Shown: positions 7,464-15,376, numbered from the stretch's first letter. The stretch is 64,000 nucleotides of DNA from Solwaraspora sp. WMMD406 (GCF_029626025.1 NZ_JARUBF010000001.1:186001-250000); one strand, 5' to 3'. Made by a program: numbers and translations. The notes: generated by a model not told the origin, from the letters alone.

Positions 7464-8513
7464 GTGCACGACGCGTACGCCGCCCTGCAGGCCGGTCGAC
7501 CGGTCGACACCGCGATGTGGTCATCGTTCTGGGACGAGCTCAGCGCCAACACGCTCGACCCGGGCGAACCAGCGGCGCTCATGGCAGGACTCAGCCTCGA
7601 CATGGTCGCCCCCGAGACGCTCATCGACCTGGTGCGATCGCTGCGCGCGCGGCGCACCGGGCCGGTCCGCTCCTTCGCCGGAGCGGTCAACGTGGTCGGC
7701 ACGGGCGGCGGCGCGTCGACGTTCAACGTCTCCACCGCTGCCGCCTTCGTCGCCGCCGCGCTCGGGGCACGGGTCGTGAAGACCGGGTCGCGGGCCTACG
7801 CCAGCCGGTACGGCTCGATCGACCTGCTCGATCGGCTCGGTATCCCGCTGACGAAGTCGTACGACGAAACGGCAGCGTCGCTGGCTCGTCACGGCGTCGC
7901 CTTCGCTGGCTACTTCGTGTACCCGGTCGAGCTGACCGTGCTGGCCCGGCGCATTCTGCCGCTGCCCATGCGGCCGTACGGCCGGGTGCTCAACACACTG
8001 GGCCCGTTCCTACCGGCGTTGCCGGGAACGCGTCAACTCACCGGCCTGCCGAACCCCGGACTTCTGCCACTGGCACGCCGGCTGGCGGAGGCGGTCGACG
8101 ACCGCGAGGTGTGGCTGTCCACCAACGACGTCGGCGCCGACGAGCTGATCAGCTTCGCCAACAACGTCATTCACTGCGGCTCGCCGGCGGCCGAGATCCG
8201 ACTCGGTCCTGGTGATCTGGGCACGGCCGACGGCAGCATGCCGGACCTGGCGGCGGCGGCCGAACCAGACCGGGTGGTCGAGCACTTCCTGGACGTCGTG
8301 TCCGGGCGGGCGGGCGAAGTCGCCGTCCAGACCGTGGCCCTCAACGCCGCCGCACTGGTGATCGCGTCCGATGCGGAGTCGAGGTGGCGCCCGACCGTCG
8401 CCGCGGCGATCGCGGCGATGCACGACGGGGCGGTGCGCGAGCTGGTCGACGCCGTACGGGCCAGCAGGTCGATCCCGGCTGCGCTGGTAAGCGAGGTGAC
8501 CTCCGGTGGCTGA
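7464..8513 (+). CDS. TrpD-like phosphoribosyltransferase (anthranilate phosphoribosyltransferase homologue)
   Basis: 349 residues over the full TrpD fold, GTG start. TrpD joins anthranilate to PRPP. The PRPP loop is conserved as VVGTGGGASTFNVSTAAAF, but the Asp of GTGGD is Gly83 here, and KHGNR is KTGSR with Lys106 kept and the substrate-contact His replaced by Thr107. The metal-binding Asp-Glu pair is present (Asp226-Glu227 in GADELISF), and an Arg corresponding to the anthranilate-binding Arg lies in PYGRVLNTLGP (Arg174). Thus PRPP and Mg binding look largely intact while the acceptor site has changed. It sits two bases after the carrier protein gene and overlaps the TrpA-like gene by eight. 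The acceptor is inferred to be a cyclic amine or imine rather than anthranilate. Confidence 0.88.
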   Translation: MHDAYAALQAGRPVDTAMWSSFWDELSANTLDPGEPAALMAGLSLDMVAPETLIDLVRSLRARRTGPVRSFAGAVNVVGTGGGASTFNVSTAAAFVAAALGARVVKTGSRAYASRYGSIDLLDRLGIPLTKSYDETAASLARHGVAFAGYFVYPVELTVLARRILPLPMRPYGRVLNTLGPFLPALPGTRQLTGLPNPGLLPLARRLAEAVDDREVWLSTNDVGADELISFANNVIHCGSPAAEIRLGPGDLGTADGSMPDLAAAAEPDRVVEHFLDVVSGRAGEVAVQTVALNAAALVIASDAESRWRPTVAAAIAAMHDGAVRELVDAVRASRSIPAALVSEVTSGG

Positions 8514-9321
8514 CGGCTTCTTTCCCCAGCCGCCTGGTTTGGCGGTGTTCCTCAACGCCGGTGACCCGCCGTTCGACGTGCTCGACGACGTCGCCGACAT
8601 GCTCGACGACCACGAGGTCGACGTCCTGGAGTTGGGCGTGCCGTTTCCCGATTCGATAAGCGACGGACCGGTGATCCGCCGGTCCGCTGATCGGGCGCTC
8701 GCCGCCGGGACCGAACTCGAGGACGCCCTTGCCTTCGTCGCGCGGTGCCGGGCCCGGCACCGTCATCTGCGGGTGGTCGTTCTCGCCGACTGGGCGCACA
8801 CCGTCCGGCCCCGCTCGATGGCGCAGGTCGTCACGGCCATCGCGGAATCCGGGGCGGCGGGGGCGCTGCTCCACGGGGCGCCGCCGCGGGCCCGCCCGGA
8901 CTTCTACGACCGGGCCGGCGCCGCCGGGTTGCCCGTCGTCACCACCTGCTATGCGTCCTCCTCTGCCGAGGTCGTGGCCGAGGCGGGGTCCCACGCCTCT
9001 GCCTACGTGTATCTGGTGACGCACTACGGCCCAAGCGGCGCCGGCCCCGCCCCTGACCCGGACGCACTCCGTGTCCCGATAGACGCCCTGCGGGCCCTGA
9101 CCGACGCGCCGATCGCCGCCGGCTTCGGGGTGCGCACGGCAGCCGACGTCGAGCGGGTGCGTGCGGCCGGTGCCGACGCCGCCGTCGTCGGCAGCACCAT
9201 CGTCGCCTGCGCCGAGGCGGCGTTCACCAAGGGCGGTGACGTCGTCGGCGACCTCGCCGACCTCGTCACCGGCCTACGTCCCCACCATCGCCGGTCCCTA
9301 CGACCGGTCAGCCACTCCTGA
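8506..9321 (+). CDS. TrpA-like protein (tryptophan synthase alpha chain homologue)
   Basis: 271-residue TIM barrel related to the alpha chain, which splits indole-3-glycerol phosphate into indole and glyceraldehyde 3-phosphate. Both catalytic acids are kept with the right spacing: Glu42 in LELGVPF and Asp53 in SDGP (Glu49 and Asp60 in the enteric enzyme). The phosphate-binding loop near the C-terminus is recognisable as AAGFGVRTAADV. No TrpB gene is present anywhere in the window, so it must act alone, like the BX1 and indole-glycerol-phosphate lyase types. A retro-aldol removal of a glycerol-phosphate tail from a pathway intermediate is the likely job. GTG start, overlapping the TrpD-like gene by eight bases. 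Confidence 0.88.
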   Translation: MADGFFPQPPGLAVFLNAGDPPFDVLDDVADMLDDHEVDVLELGVPFPDSISDGPVIRRSADRALAAGTELEDALAFVARCRARHRHLRVVVLADWAHTVRPRSMAQVVTAIAESGAAGALLHGAPPRARPDFYDRAGAAGLPVVTTCYASSSAEVVAEAGSHASAYVYLVTHYGPSGAGPAPDPDALRVPIDALRALTDAPIAAGFGVRTAADVERVRAAGADAAVVGSTIVACAEAAFTKGGDVVGDLADLVTGLRPHHRRSLRPVSHS

Positions 9322-9334
9322 GAGGAACGATCCG

Positions 9335-9709
9335 ATGATCGTACGCAGCCTGGACAGCGTCAAGACCGTCGACTGGGGCAACGGTTTGAGCCGCCGTTTC
9401 CTGCTGGAGGGCGACGGGCTCGGCTACACCCTCACCGACACCACGGTGCGTGCCGGCACCAAGTCGCTGCTCGAGTACCGCAACCACCTGGAGGCCTGCT
9501 ACTGCATCGAGGGTTCCGGCGAGGTCGTCGCCCTCGACGGCACGGCGCACCGCATCACCCCGGGCACGCTCTACGCGCTCGACAAGCACGACGCCCACTA
9601 CCTCGTCGCCGACCCGGACACCGACCTGCGCCTGGTGTGCGTGTTCTCGCCCGCGTTGCGGGGCGACGAGCGGCACAGCCTGGACGCCGCCGGCGCCTCC
9701 GCTTACTGA
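9335..9709 (+). CDS. Ectoine-synthase-like cupin, probable cyclic-amidine-forming enzyme
   Basis: 124 residues, clearly of the EctC family: MIVRSLDSVK at the N-terminus, NHLEACYCIEGSGEV in the first cupin motif and GTLYALDKHDAHYLV in the second. The Glu, Tyr and His that bind the active-site iron in EctC fall in these motifs and are all present. EctC closes the tetrahydropyrimidine ring of ectoine by an intramolecular condensation that creates a cyclic amidine. There are no EctA, EctB or EctD genes here, so osmolyte synthesis is unlikely, and the enzyme has probably been recruited to close an amidine ring. Start ATG preceded by gagagg. It lies between the TrpA-like and dehydrogenase genes in the same operon. 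Confidence 0.9.
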   Translation: MIVRSLDSVKTVDWGNGLSRRFLLEGDGLGYTLTDTTVRAGTKSLLEYRNHLEACYCIEGSGEVVALDGTAHRITPGTLYALDKHDAHYLVADPDTDLRLVCVFSPALRGDERHSLDAAGASAY

Positions 9710-9719
9710 GGCCGCAGGC

Positions 9720-10856
9720 ATGCGCACCTGGGACGAGGATCAGCTCGCACTGCGCGAGGGCATGCGCCAGTGGTGCCAAGACCTTGCCGGCGCCGAGCAC
9801 GACGCCATCGGGACCGGGTTTCCGTGGGACGCGTGGAAGCAGTTCCGCTCGTCCGGGATACTCGGCCTGCCGTTCGACCCGGCCCACGGTGGGGCCGGTG
9901 CCGACCTGCTCACCACCATGTTCGTACTGGAGGCTCTGGGCCACGGGTGCCGCGACGGCGGGCTGAGCTTCTCCTTGGCCACCACCCTGTGCAGCACCGG
10001 GGTCCCGCTGCAGCACTTCGGGACCCCGGAGCAGAAGGAGCGGTACCTGCCGCGGGTGTGCTCGGGCGACCTGATCGGTGCCCACGCCATCAGTGAGCCC
10101 GACACCGGGTCGGACGCTCTGAGCATGCGGACGATGGCGGTCCGCGACGGCGACCACTTCGTGCTCAACGGCAGCAAGAGCTTCGTGACCAACGGCCCCA
10201 TCGCCGACGTGGTCGTCGTCTACGCCCGCACTCGACCCGGTGGTGGGCCGATCGGCATCACCGCCTTCCTGGTCGACGCGGACACTCCCGGTTTCTCGGC
10301 TGGACAGCCGATCAAGAAAATGGGATTGACGTCGTCGCCGATGAGCGAGCTGTACTTCGACGACTGCCGGATACCGGCCGACCGGGCCATCGGCGGGATC
10401 GGGCGGGGCTTCCTCCTGCTCGAGCACGTCATGAAGTGGGAGATCCTCTGCTCGTTCATCATCAACGTCGGGGAAATGCAGCATCGGTTCGAACGCTGCC
10501 TGGAGTACGCCCGGACCCGCACGCAGTTCGGCAAGCCGATCGGCTCGTTCCAGGCGATCTCCCACAAGCTGGTCGACATGCGCATCCAGCTCGAGACGGC
10601 ACGCCGGTGGCTGTACGACACCGCCGAACGCCTCGTCGCTGGCGAAGACGTCACGACGGACGTGGCTATCAGCAAGTTGATCACCAGTGAGGCGAACGTG
10701 GCCTCGGGGCTGGCGGCGATCCAGATCTTCGGCGGCAACGGCTACATGTCCGAGTACGGCCTCGATCGCGAGTTGGCCAACGCGGTGGGCGGCACCATCT
10801 ACTCGGGGACGACCGAGATTCAGTACAACCGGATCTCCTCGATGTTGGGGCTGTGA
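9720..10856 (+). CDS. Acyl-CoA-dehydrogenase-like flavoenzyme, prolyl-PCP oxidase type
   Basis: 378-residue FAD enzyme with the acyl-CoA dehydrogenase fold. It has ISEPDTGSD in the FAD/substrate region, ARTRTQFGKPIGSFQ, and the C-terminal FGGNGY...GTTEIQ. The Glu used by short- and medium-chain enzymes (IYEGT) is Ser here (IYSGT). A candidate base, Glu241 in MKWEILCS, sits where isovaleryl-CoA dehydrogenase and the prolyl-PCP dehydrogenases (PltE, CloN3 group) have theirs. Together with a PltF-like ligase and a carrier protein this suggests oxidation of a carrier-bound cyclic amino acid, possibly only to an imine or enamine rather than a full pyrrole. It overlaps the TrpF-like gene by four bases. 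Confidence 0.88.
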   Translation: MRTWDEDQLALREGMRQWCQDLAGAEHDAIGTGFPWDAWKQFRSSGILGLPFDPAHGGAGADLLTTMFVLEALGHGCRDGGLSFSLATTLCSTGVPLQHFGTPEQKERYLPRVCSGDLIGAHAISEPDTGSDALSMRTMAVRDGDHFVLNGSKSFVTNGPIADVVVVYARTRPGGGPIGITAFLVDADTPGFSAGQPIKKMGLTSSPMSELYFDDCRIPADRAIGGIGRGFLLLEHVMKWEILCSFIINVGEMQHRFERCLEYARTRTQFGKPIGSFQAISHKLVDMRIQLETARRWLYDTAERLVAGEDVTTDVAISKLITSEANVASGLAAIQIFGGNGYMSEYGLDRELANAVGGTIYSGTTEIQYNRISSMLGL

Positions 10857-11584
10857 CCGTGCTGCTCAAGGTGTGCGGCGCTACCAGCCGCAACGACGTC
10901 GCCCTACTCGCGGCCGCAGGCGCCGACCTGATCGGTCTCTGGCATGGGATCCCGGATGGTCACGCGGACCTGTCCCTCGGCCGGTTCACCGCCCTGGCAC
11001 GGGCGTGTCGTGCCGAACCGGGGACCCCGGTACGGCCGGCCCCGGAACCGATGTTGGTCACGTTCCTGCGAGATCCGACCGCTGTCCTCGGCGCGGCCCG
11101 CGCCGGCGACGTGCGGTGGCTGCAACTGCATGGCTACCAACCGCCGGGCATGGTGGCGGCGATCAAGCGAGCGTGGCCGGAGGCCACAGTGGTCAAGGTG
11201 CTGCACGTCACGGGTGACGTCTGCGCCGAGCGTCTGCTGCTGGCCTCGTACGAGCGGGCGGGGACCGACGTGTTCCTGTTCGACGCCACGGGTACCGGGG
11301 GGCGGGTCGGGAGTACCGGCCTGTCACTCGACCCCGATGTGGTGATCGATCTGGCGGAGGCGACCACCCGGCCGTTCCTCCTCGCCGGGGGCATCTCGGC
11401 GGCCACCCGCGAGCGATACGAGAAGGTCGCCGCCCACCCCCGCTTCGCGGGTGTCGACGTCGACACGGCGGCGCGGGATGTCACGGGAGCGTTCTGCGCC
11501 GACAGCGTCAGCGGTCTCCGACGCCATTGGCGTGCCGTCCGGTCCGGTCGGGGTGACCCGGCTTCGGTCGGGGCGGCTGCTTGA
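10853..11584 (+). CDS. TrpF-like protein (phosphoribosylanthranilate isomerase homologue)
   Basis: 243-residue TIM barrel. TrpF carries out an Amadori rearrangement of a phosphoribosyl amine. The general base Cys8 is in LLKVCGATS (family KICGIT), and the general acid Asp144 is in FLFDATGTGG. The phosphate-binding GG motif appears as LAGGISAAT, and the C-terminal GVDVDTAARD replaces the usual GVDVSSGVE. Catalytic residues are thus intact while the substrate-side loop differs. GTG start overlapping the dehydrogenase stop as GTGA. It would rearrange the product of the TrpD-like enzyme. Confidence 0.9.
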   Translation: MTVLLKVCGATSRNDVALLAAAGADLIGLWHGIPDGHADLSLGRFTALARACRAEPGTPVRPAPEPMLVTFLRDPTAVLGAARAGDVRWLQLHGYQPPGMVAAIKRAWPEATVVKVLHVTGDVCAERLLLASYERAGTDVFLFDATGTGGRVGSTGLSLDPDVVIDLAEATTRPFLLAGGISAATRERYEKVAAHPRFAGVDVDTAARDVTGAFCADSVSGLRRHWRAVRSGRGDPASVGAAA

Positions 11585-11733
11585 TCGTGGCGACCACGTC
11601 TCCCGGCGACACCGTCGTACGGACGCCGGGGGGCGTGGCGCCATGTCCGCTTGAGGGCGGTGGTGAGTGGCCGGGCGAGCCGCGCACCGACCGATCCGGA
11701 ATCGCTCGTCCACAAGCCAGAGGAGGTCGCCTG
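11585..11733 (+). other. Spacer between trpF-like and trpC-like genes
   Basis: About 150 bases without a convincing gene, unusual in this otherwise tightly overlapped operon. The frame of the TrpC-like gene is open back to 11581, but the residues are Gly/Pro/Arg-rich and unlike the alpha-0 helix of indole-glycerol-phosphate synthase. A good ribosome site (agaggagg) stands just before 11734. Confidence 0.5.
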
Positions 11734-12450
11734 ATGGCACCACCGTTCGTTGACGCCCTGATCGGCGCCCGACGTCCCGTGATCATGGAGTTGAAGCCTC
11801 GTTCGGCCGACGGCGACGATCTGTTCCGTGGCCGGTCACCGGCTGAGATCGTGGCCCGGTACGAGGCCGCAGGCGCTCCCTGCCTGTCGGTCGTCACCGG
11901 CCGTTGGTTCGGGGGTGACACCGACCTGCTGGCCGAGGTCGTCGGACGCACTGATCTGCCGGTGCTGCAGAAGGACTTCGTCACCAACGCCGGCCAGCTC
12001 CGCACGGCGAGCGAGCTCGGCGCGTCCGCGGTACTTCTCACGGCGACGCTACTACCGAAAGTCGCGCTGGCGCGGTTGGCCGAGCGGGCTCTCGCGCTCG
12101 GCCTCACCCCGTTCATCGAGGTCGCCAACGCTGCCGAGGTCGAGGCGCTTCCGGCGGGTGAGGGGTGTGTGGTGGCCGTCAACAACAGGGACATCCGAAT
12201 CCGGGAACGTGGGGATACCGACATCGACCGCAGTCTCCGACTGCTGCCGGCGGTGCGGCGCACGGGGTCGCCGTGCCCGGTCAGCGCCAGCGGTATCGAC
12301 GACCCGCAGGTGGCAGCCGGACTGCTCAATGCCGGCTTCGCCGGACTGCTGGTCGGGACACACCTGCTGCGGGCCGACCGCCTTGAGTCATGGTGCGAGA
12401 AGCTCGACGACCTGCGTTCAGCGTCGCCCGCGCCGCGTCCAGTGGGCTGA
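11734..12450 (+). CDS. TrpC-like protein (indole-3-glycerol-phosphate synthase homologue)
   Basis: 238-residue TIM barrel. The family closes a pyrrole ring from an enol-phosphate with loss of CO2. Catalytic residues can be placed: Glu19 and Lys21 in IMELKPRS, Lys80 in VLQKDFV, Glu129 in FIEV, and Asn150/151 in VNNRD. The second Glu of the SESG motif is replaced by Ala185 (SASGI). The N-terminal alpha-0 helix of the family is almost absent, since the barrel begins within 15 residues. The start has a strong ribosome site (agaggagg). The gene's last 125 bases overlap the convergent regulator gene. Likely ring closure in the pathway, but with altered acid-base chemistry. Confidence 0.88.
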   Translation: MAPPFVDALIGARRPVIMELKPRSADGDDLFRGRSPAEIVARYEAAGAPCLSVVTGRWFGGDTDLLAEVVGRTDLPVLQKDFVTNAGQLRTASELGASAVLLTATLLPKVALARLAERALALGLTPFIEVANAAEVEALPAGEGCVVAVNNRDIRIRERGDTDIDRSLRLLPAVRRTGSPCPVSASGIDDPQVAAGLLNAGFAGLLVGTHLLRADRLESWCEKLDDLRSASPAPRPVG

Positions 12451-15376
12451 GGGACAGGTCGTCCCACTCCACGGCGCAGGGCACACCGAGCTCGTCGGCG
12501 GCCGCGATCACCCGGGAGGCGAGGTCGTTGGCTTCGAGGTACCGCCGCCCCGCGACGAGGACACGGGCGACCCGCAAGGGGCGCTCCTGGTCGTACGGGT
12601 CGAGTTCCATGGCCGACTCGAGTCGGCTCATCGCCTCGTCCATGTCGCCCGCGTCGAGAGCGGCTGTCAACACGATGTCGAGCAGTCCGAGCACCCGTCG
12701 ACGGACGACCTCGCGGCGCTGGGCGATGCCGTCGTCGTAAAGGTCGTCGGGCAGCAGCGGCCCGCCGTAGGCGGCGAGGGCGACACGTGCCCGGGAGACC
12801 CGCTCGTTGTGCTGTGCGGCGGCGGCCGCCCGGGCCAGGTCCTCGAACGAGTGCAGGTCGACCTTGCACGAGGACAGCGACAGCAACTGCCCCGTACGGT
12901 TGATCAGCGTGCCGTAGGTGGCGCGGGCCCGGGTCAGTACGTTCTTGAGCCGACGCTGGCCGACCCCGGGCATCTCACCCGGCCACAGCGTCTCGACCAC
13001 GGTCTCGACCCGAACGGACCCGCCCGCGAGCACGAGATGCTTCACCAGTTGGCTGACCCGGCCGGTCCCGGGGCAGACTCCGATGCCCTGACGGACCTCG
13101 AACCCACCCAGCACCCGTACCGCGTAGTGGCCGCCGTTGGGCGAGGCGGCGGTCACGACGGCCGGGGGCAGTCGGATGGCCGATCGCAGGACGCCGACCA
13201 CGCGCTGCTCGCGGCGGTCGGGCAGGTCGGGATGACCGAGGCTGGCGGCACGGTCCAGGGCGGCCAGGAGGCACTGGTGGGCGGCGTCCGCCTCGCCGGC
13301 GGCGTGGCGGACGTAGCCGGTCAGCAGTTCGGCTTTCCACTGCAGAGAAGGGGCGATCTCGCCGTCTTTGAGCATGCGCTGCAGCACGTCCGCCGCCTCG
13401 GGCTCGCCCCGACGGGCACCGATGAATGCCTCGGTCAGCGCGAGAGTCACCGGGTCCTCGATGCGGTGCTCTCGAGCGGCGGCAAGCAGCCGGGCCGACG
13501 GCGCGTCGGCCCCGACCACGGCGCAGGCGTCGGCGGCCTCGCACAGGAACAGCAGACCGCCGCCGTCGTGGATCAGCTGGCCTAGGTGCGCCTCGGCGCG
13601 GGCCAGTTGGTCGAGCACTCCGGACATGTCATGGTCGTTGGACGCGACGATCAGGCGGGTCCAGGCGGCGTGCCCGGTCACCCAGTCGATCCGCAGTACC
13701 TCGGCGAGCCGCATGGCGTCGTCGAGGATGGCGAGTGACCGCTCGCCCTCACCGCCCAGGGCCAGCAGCCGGGCCTCCATGACCAGGCACAACATGCGGT
13801 CGAACTGGGTGTCGCTGGCGGCACCGAGCCAGCGCAGCAGAACGGCACCTTCGCCGGTCTTGCCCAGGGCGGACAGGACCTCGGTGGCGAGGCTCCGCTG
13901 GACCCCGGCGACGCGTCCGGGTTCACCCAGCTCGCCCCACGTGATGGCGGCCTGGCGCATGGCGTTCTCGGCCCGGCGCAGGCTCGGTCGGTCGGAGCGG
14001 TCGGACAACGCCATGCCCAGGGCCTCGAGCAGGCTGGCCTGGGCACGGGTGCCTTCGGGCGCACTGGCGAGAAGCCGCTCGACCTGGGCGAGCACGTCGA
14101 GGTCGCGCAGCTGTGCCCGCTGGATCAGCCATTCGCTTTCGACTTCGAGGGCAAGGTCGTCGTCGTCGTCGCGCTCGCGCACCACACGCAGAGCCCGACC
14201 GATGACCTCTCGTTCCTCGGCGAGCTGGCCGACGTTGCGGTGGATCCGGGCCAGGTGCAGCAGCACCTGGGGGGCGGCTTCGGCCGCCGGCCCGAGGCGG
14301 GCCATCAGCTGGATGAACTCGACCGGGTCGAGCTGGTTGATCCGTGCGGTGGACAGCTTCGCGATGAGGGTGGCCGCCTGTTCGGGCTCGCCGCTGTCGA
14401 CCAGCAGACTGGCCGCGGCCAGCTCGGCACCCTGCGACATCAGCAGTGGGGCGGCCCGCTGGGCGATGGCCGGGTCGAGTGGTGCGAGCGCGGACAACGT
14501 TTCCTTCGACTCGCTGCACAGCCGCGACCAGCCGTCGGCGCCGACGGCGAACGGAATGCCCGCCCGGATGAGGCGTCGCAGCAGCCCCGGCTGGCCCAAC
14601 CCTTCGACGAGACTGTCGTTGACCACCGGAAACGCGGCCACCTGGGTCAGCAGATATCGGTCGGCCGGGTCAAGGTCACAGGCGTAGTGGTCCATCAGCT
14701 GACGGATCAGGTTGGTGTGCCGGAGCAGCACGGTGGCGGCCGCCATGCGGTCGGACGTCCGGGCGAGCCGCCGCAGCATCACCAGCAGCAACGCCGCCCA
14801 TCCGCCAGAGAGGTCGTGCAGGGTGGTAGCGAGCCGTTCGCCGTCTTGGTCGCCGACCTCCAGCCGGGCGAGGGCCATCGCCTCGGCCGGGGTGAGACGC
14901 AGGTCCTGGGTGTTGAACCGCTCGGCGGTGCCCCGAAACTCCATGGCAGCCAGCGGTGCCGGCAGCAGCCGGCTGCTGACCAGGATGCGCACCGGCTGCG
15001 CACCGTCCTGGGCCAGGCCGGCCAGCCAGGACGCGGCCTCGTCGGTGAGGGCCTCGGCGTTGTCGATCAGCAGCAAACCTGGCCTGGGCGATGTGGCCAG
15101 CAGCTCGCCTACCCGTCCGGCGGCGCCGTTGGCCGACATCCGTGGCCATCCGGTCCGCTGGTCGGCCGCGTCAAGGATCGCCGAGGTGAGCTCGTCGACC
15201 GTGACCGGGTGGTCGCGTGGCAGGCACACCTCGATGCCACTACTGACACTGGACCGGACCTGTCCGACAAGGACGCTTTTACCGAAACCCCCGCCTGCCT
15301 CTATGAGGACCGAGTGTCTCGCGTTGACAATCTCCTCCACGAGCCGCTGACGCGGGACGAAAGGCATTAGCGCCAT
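12326..15376 (-). CDS. Large ATPase regulator with C-terminal BTAD (SARP-type) domain
   Basis: 1016 residues. An N-terminal P-loop ATPase (GGGFGKS at about 28-34, Walker B-like LLLIDNAE near 100, MalT/LuxR-LAL style) is followed by about 600 residues of helical repeats. From about residue 770 there is a winged-helix domain (RVLGGFEVRQG, then KHLVLAGGSVRVETVVETLWPG and RRLKNVLTRAR) with a BTAD domain to the end. The order is the reverse of AfsR/SARP proteins, in which the DNA-binding and BTAD parts come first. It converges on the TrpC-like gene with a 125-base overlap of the coding ends. It is probably a cluster activator that couples ATP or ligand binding to transcription. Confidence 0.85.
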   Translation of the reverse strand: MALMPFVPRQRLVEEIVNARHSVLIEAGGGFGKSVLVGQVRSSVSSGIEVCLPRDHPVTVDELTSAILDAADQRTGWPRMSANGAAGRVGELLATSPRPGLLLIDNAEALTDEAASWLAGLAQDGAQPVRILVSSRLLPAPLAAMEFRGTAERFNTQDLRLTPAEAMALARLEVGDQDGERLATTLHDLSGGWAALLLVMLRRLARTSDRMAAATVLLRHTNLIRQLMDHYACDLDPADRYLLTQVAAFPVVNDSLVEGLGQPGLLRRLIRAGIPFAVGADGWSRLCSESKETLSALAPLDPAIAQRAAPLLMSQGAELAAASLLVDSGEPEQAATLIAKLSTARINQLDPVEFIQLMARLGPAAEAAPQVLLHLARIHRNVGQLAEEREVIGRALRVVRERDDDDDLALEVESEWLIQRAQLRDLDVLAQVERLLASAPEGTRAQASLLEALGMALSDRSDRPSLRRAENAMRQAAITWGELGEPGRVAGVQRSLATEVLSALGKTGEGAVLLRWLGAASDTQFDRMLCLVMEARLLALGGEGERSLAILDDAMRLAEVLRIDWVTGHAAWTRLIVASNDHDMSGVLDQLARAEAHLGQLIHDGGGLLFLCEAADACAVVGADAPSARLLAAAREHRIEDPVTLALTEAFIGARRGEPEAADVLQRMLKDGEIAPSLQWKAELLTGYVRHAAGEADAAHQCLLAALDRAASLGHPDLPDRREQRVVGVLRSAIRLPPAVVTAASPNGGHYAVRVLGGFEVRQGIGVCPGTGRVSQLVKHLVLAGGSVRVETVVETLWPGEMPGVGQRRLKNVLTRARATYGTLINRTGQLLSLSSCKVDLHSFEDLARAAAAAQHNERVSRARVALAAYGGPLLPDDLYDDGIAQRREVVRRRVLGLLDIVLTAALDAGDMDEAMSRLESAMELDPYDQERPLRVARVLVAGRRYLEANDLASRVIAAADELGVPCAVEWDDLSLSPLDAARATLNAGRRASRTMTQGGRPAAGVSRPAVRRSRH

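Noticed and set aside
9335-9709. Part of an ectoine operon
   Set aside because: No ectA, ectB, ectD or aspartokinase gene near it.
7464-12450. Ordinary tryptophan biosynthesis operon
   Set aside because: No trpE, trpG or trpB; catalytic residues of TrpD and TrpC homologues are changed; interleaved with carrier protein, ligase, flavoenzyme and ectoine-synthase homologues.
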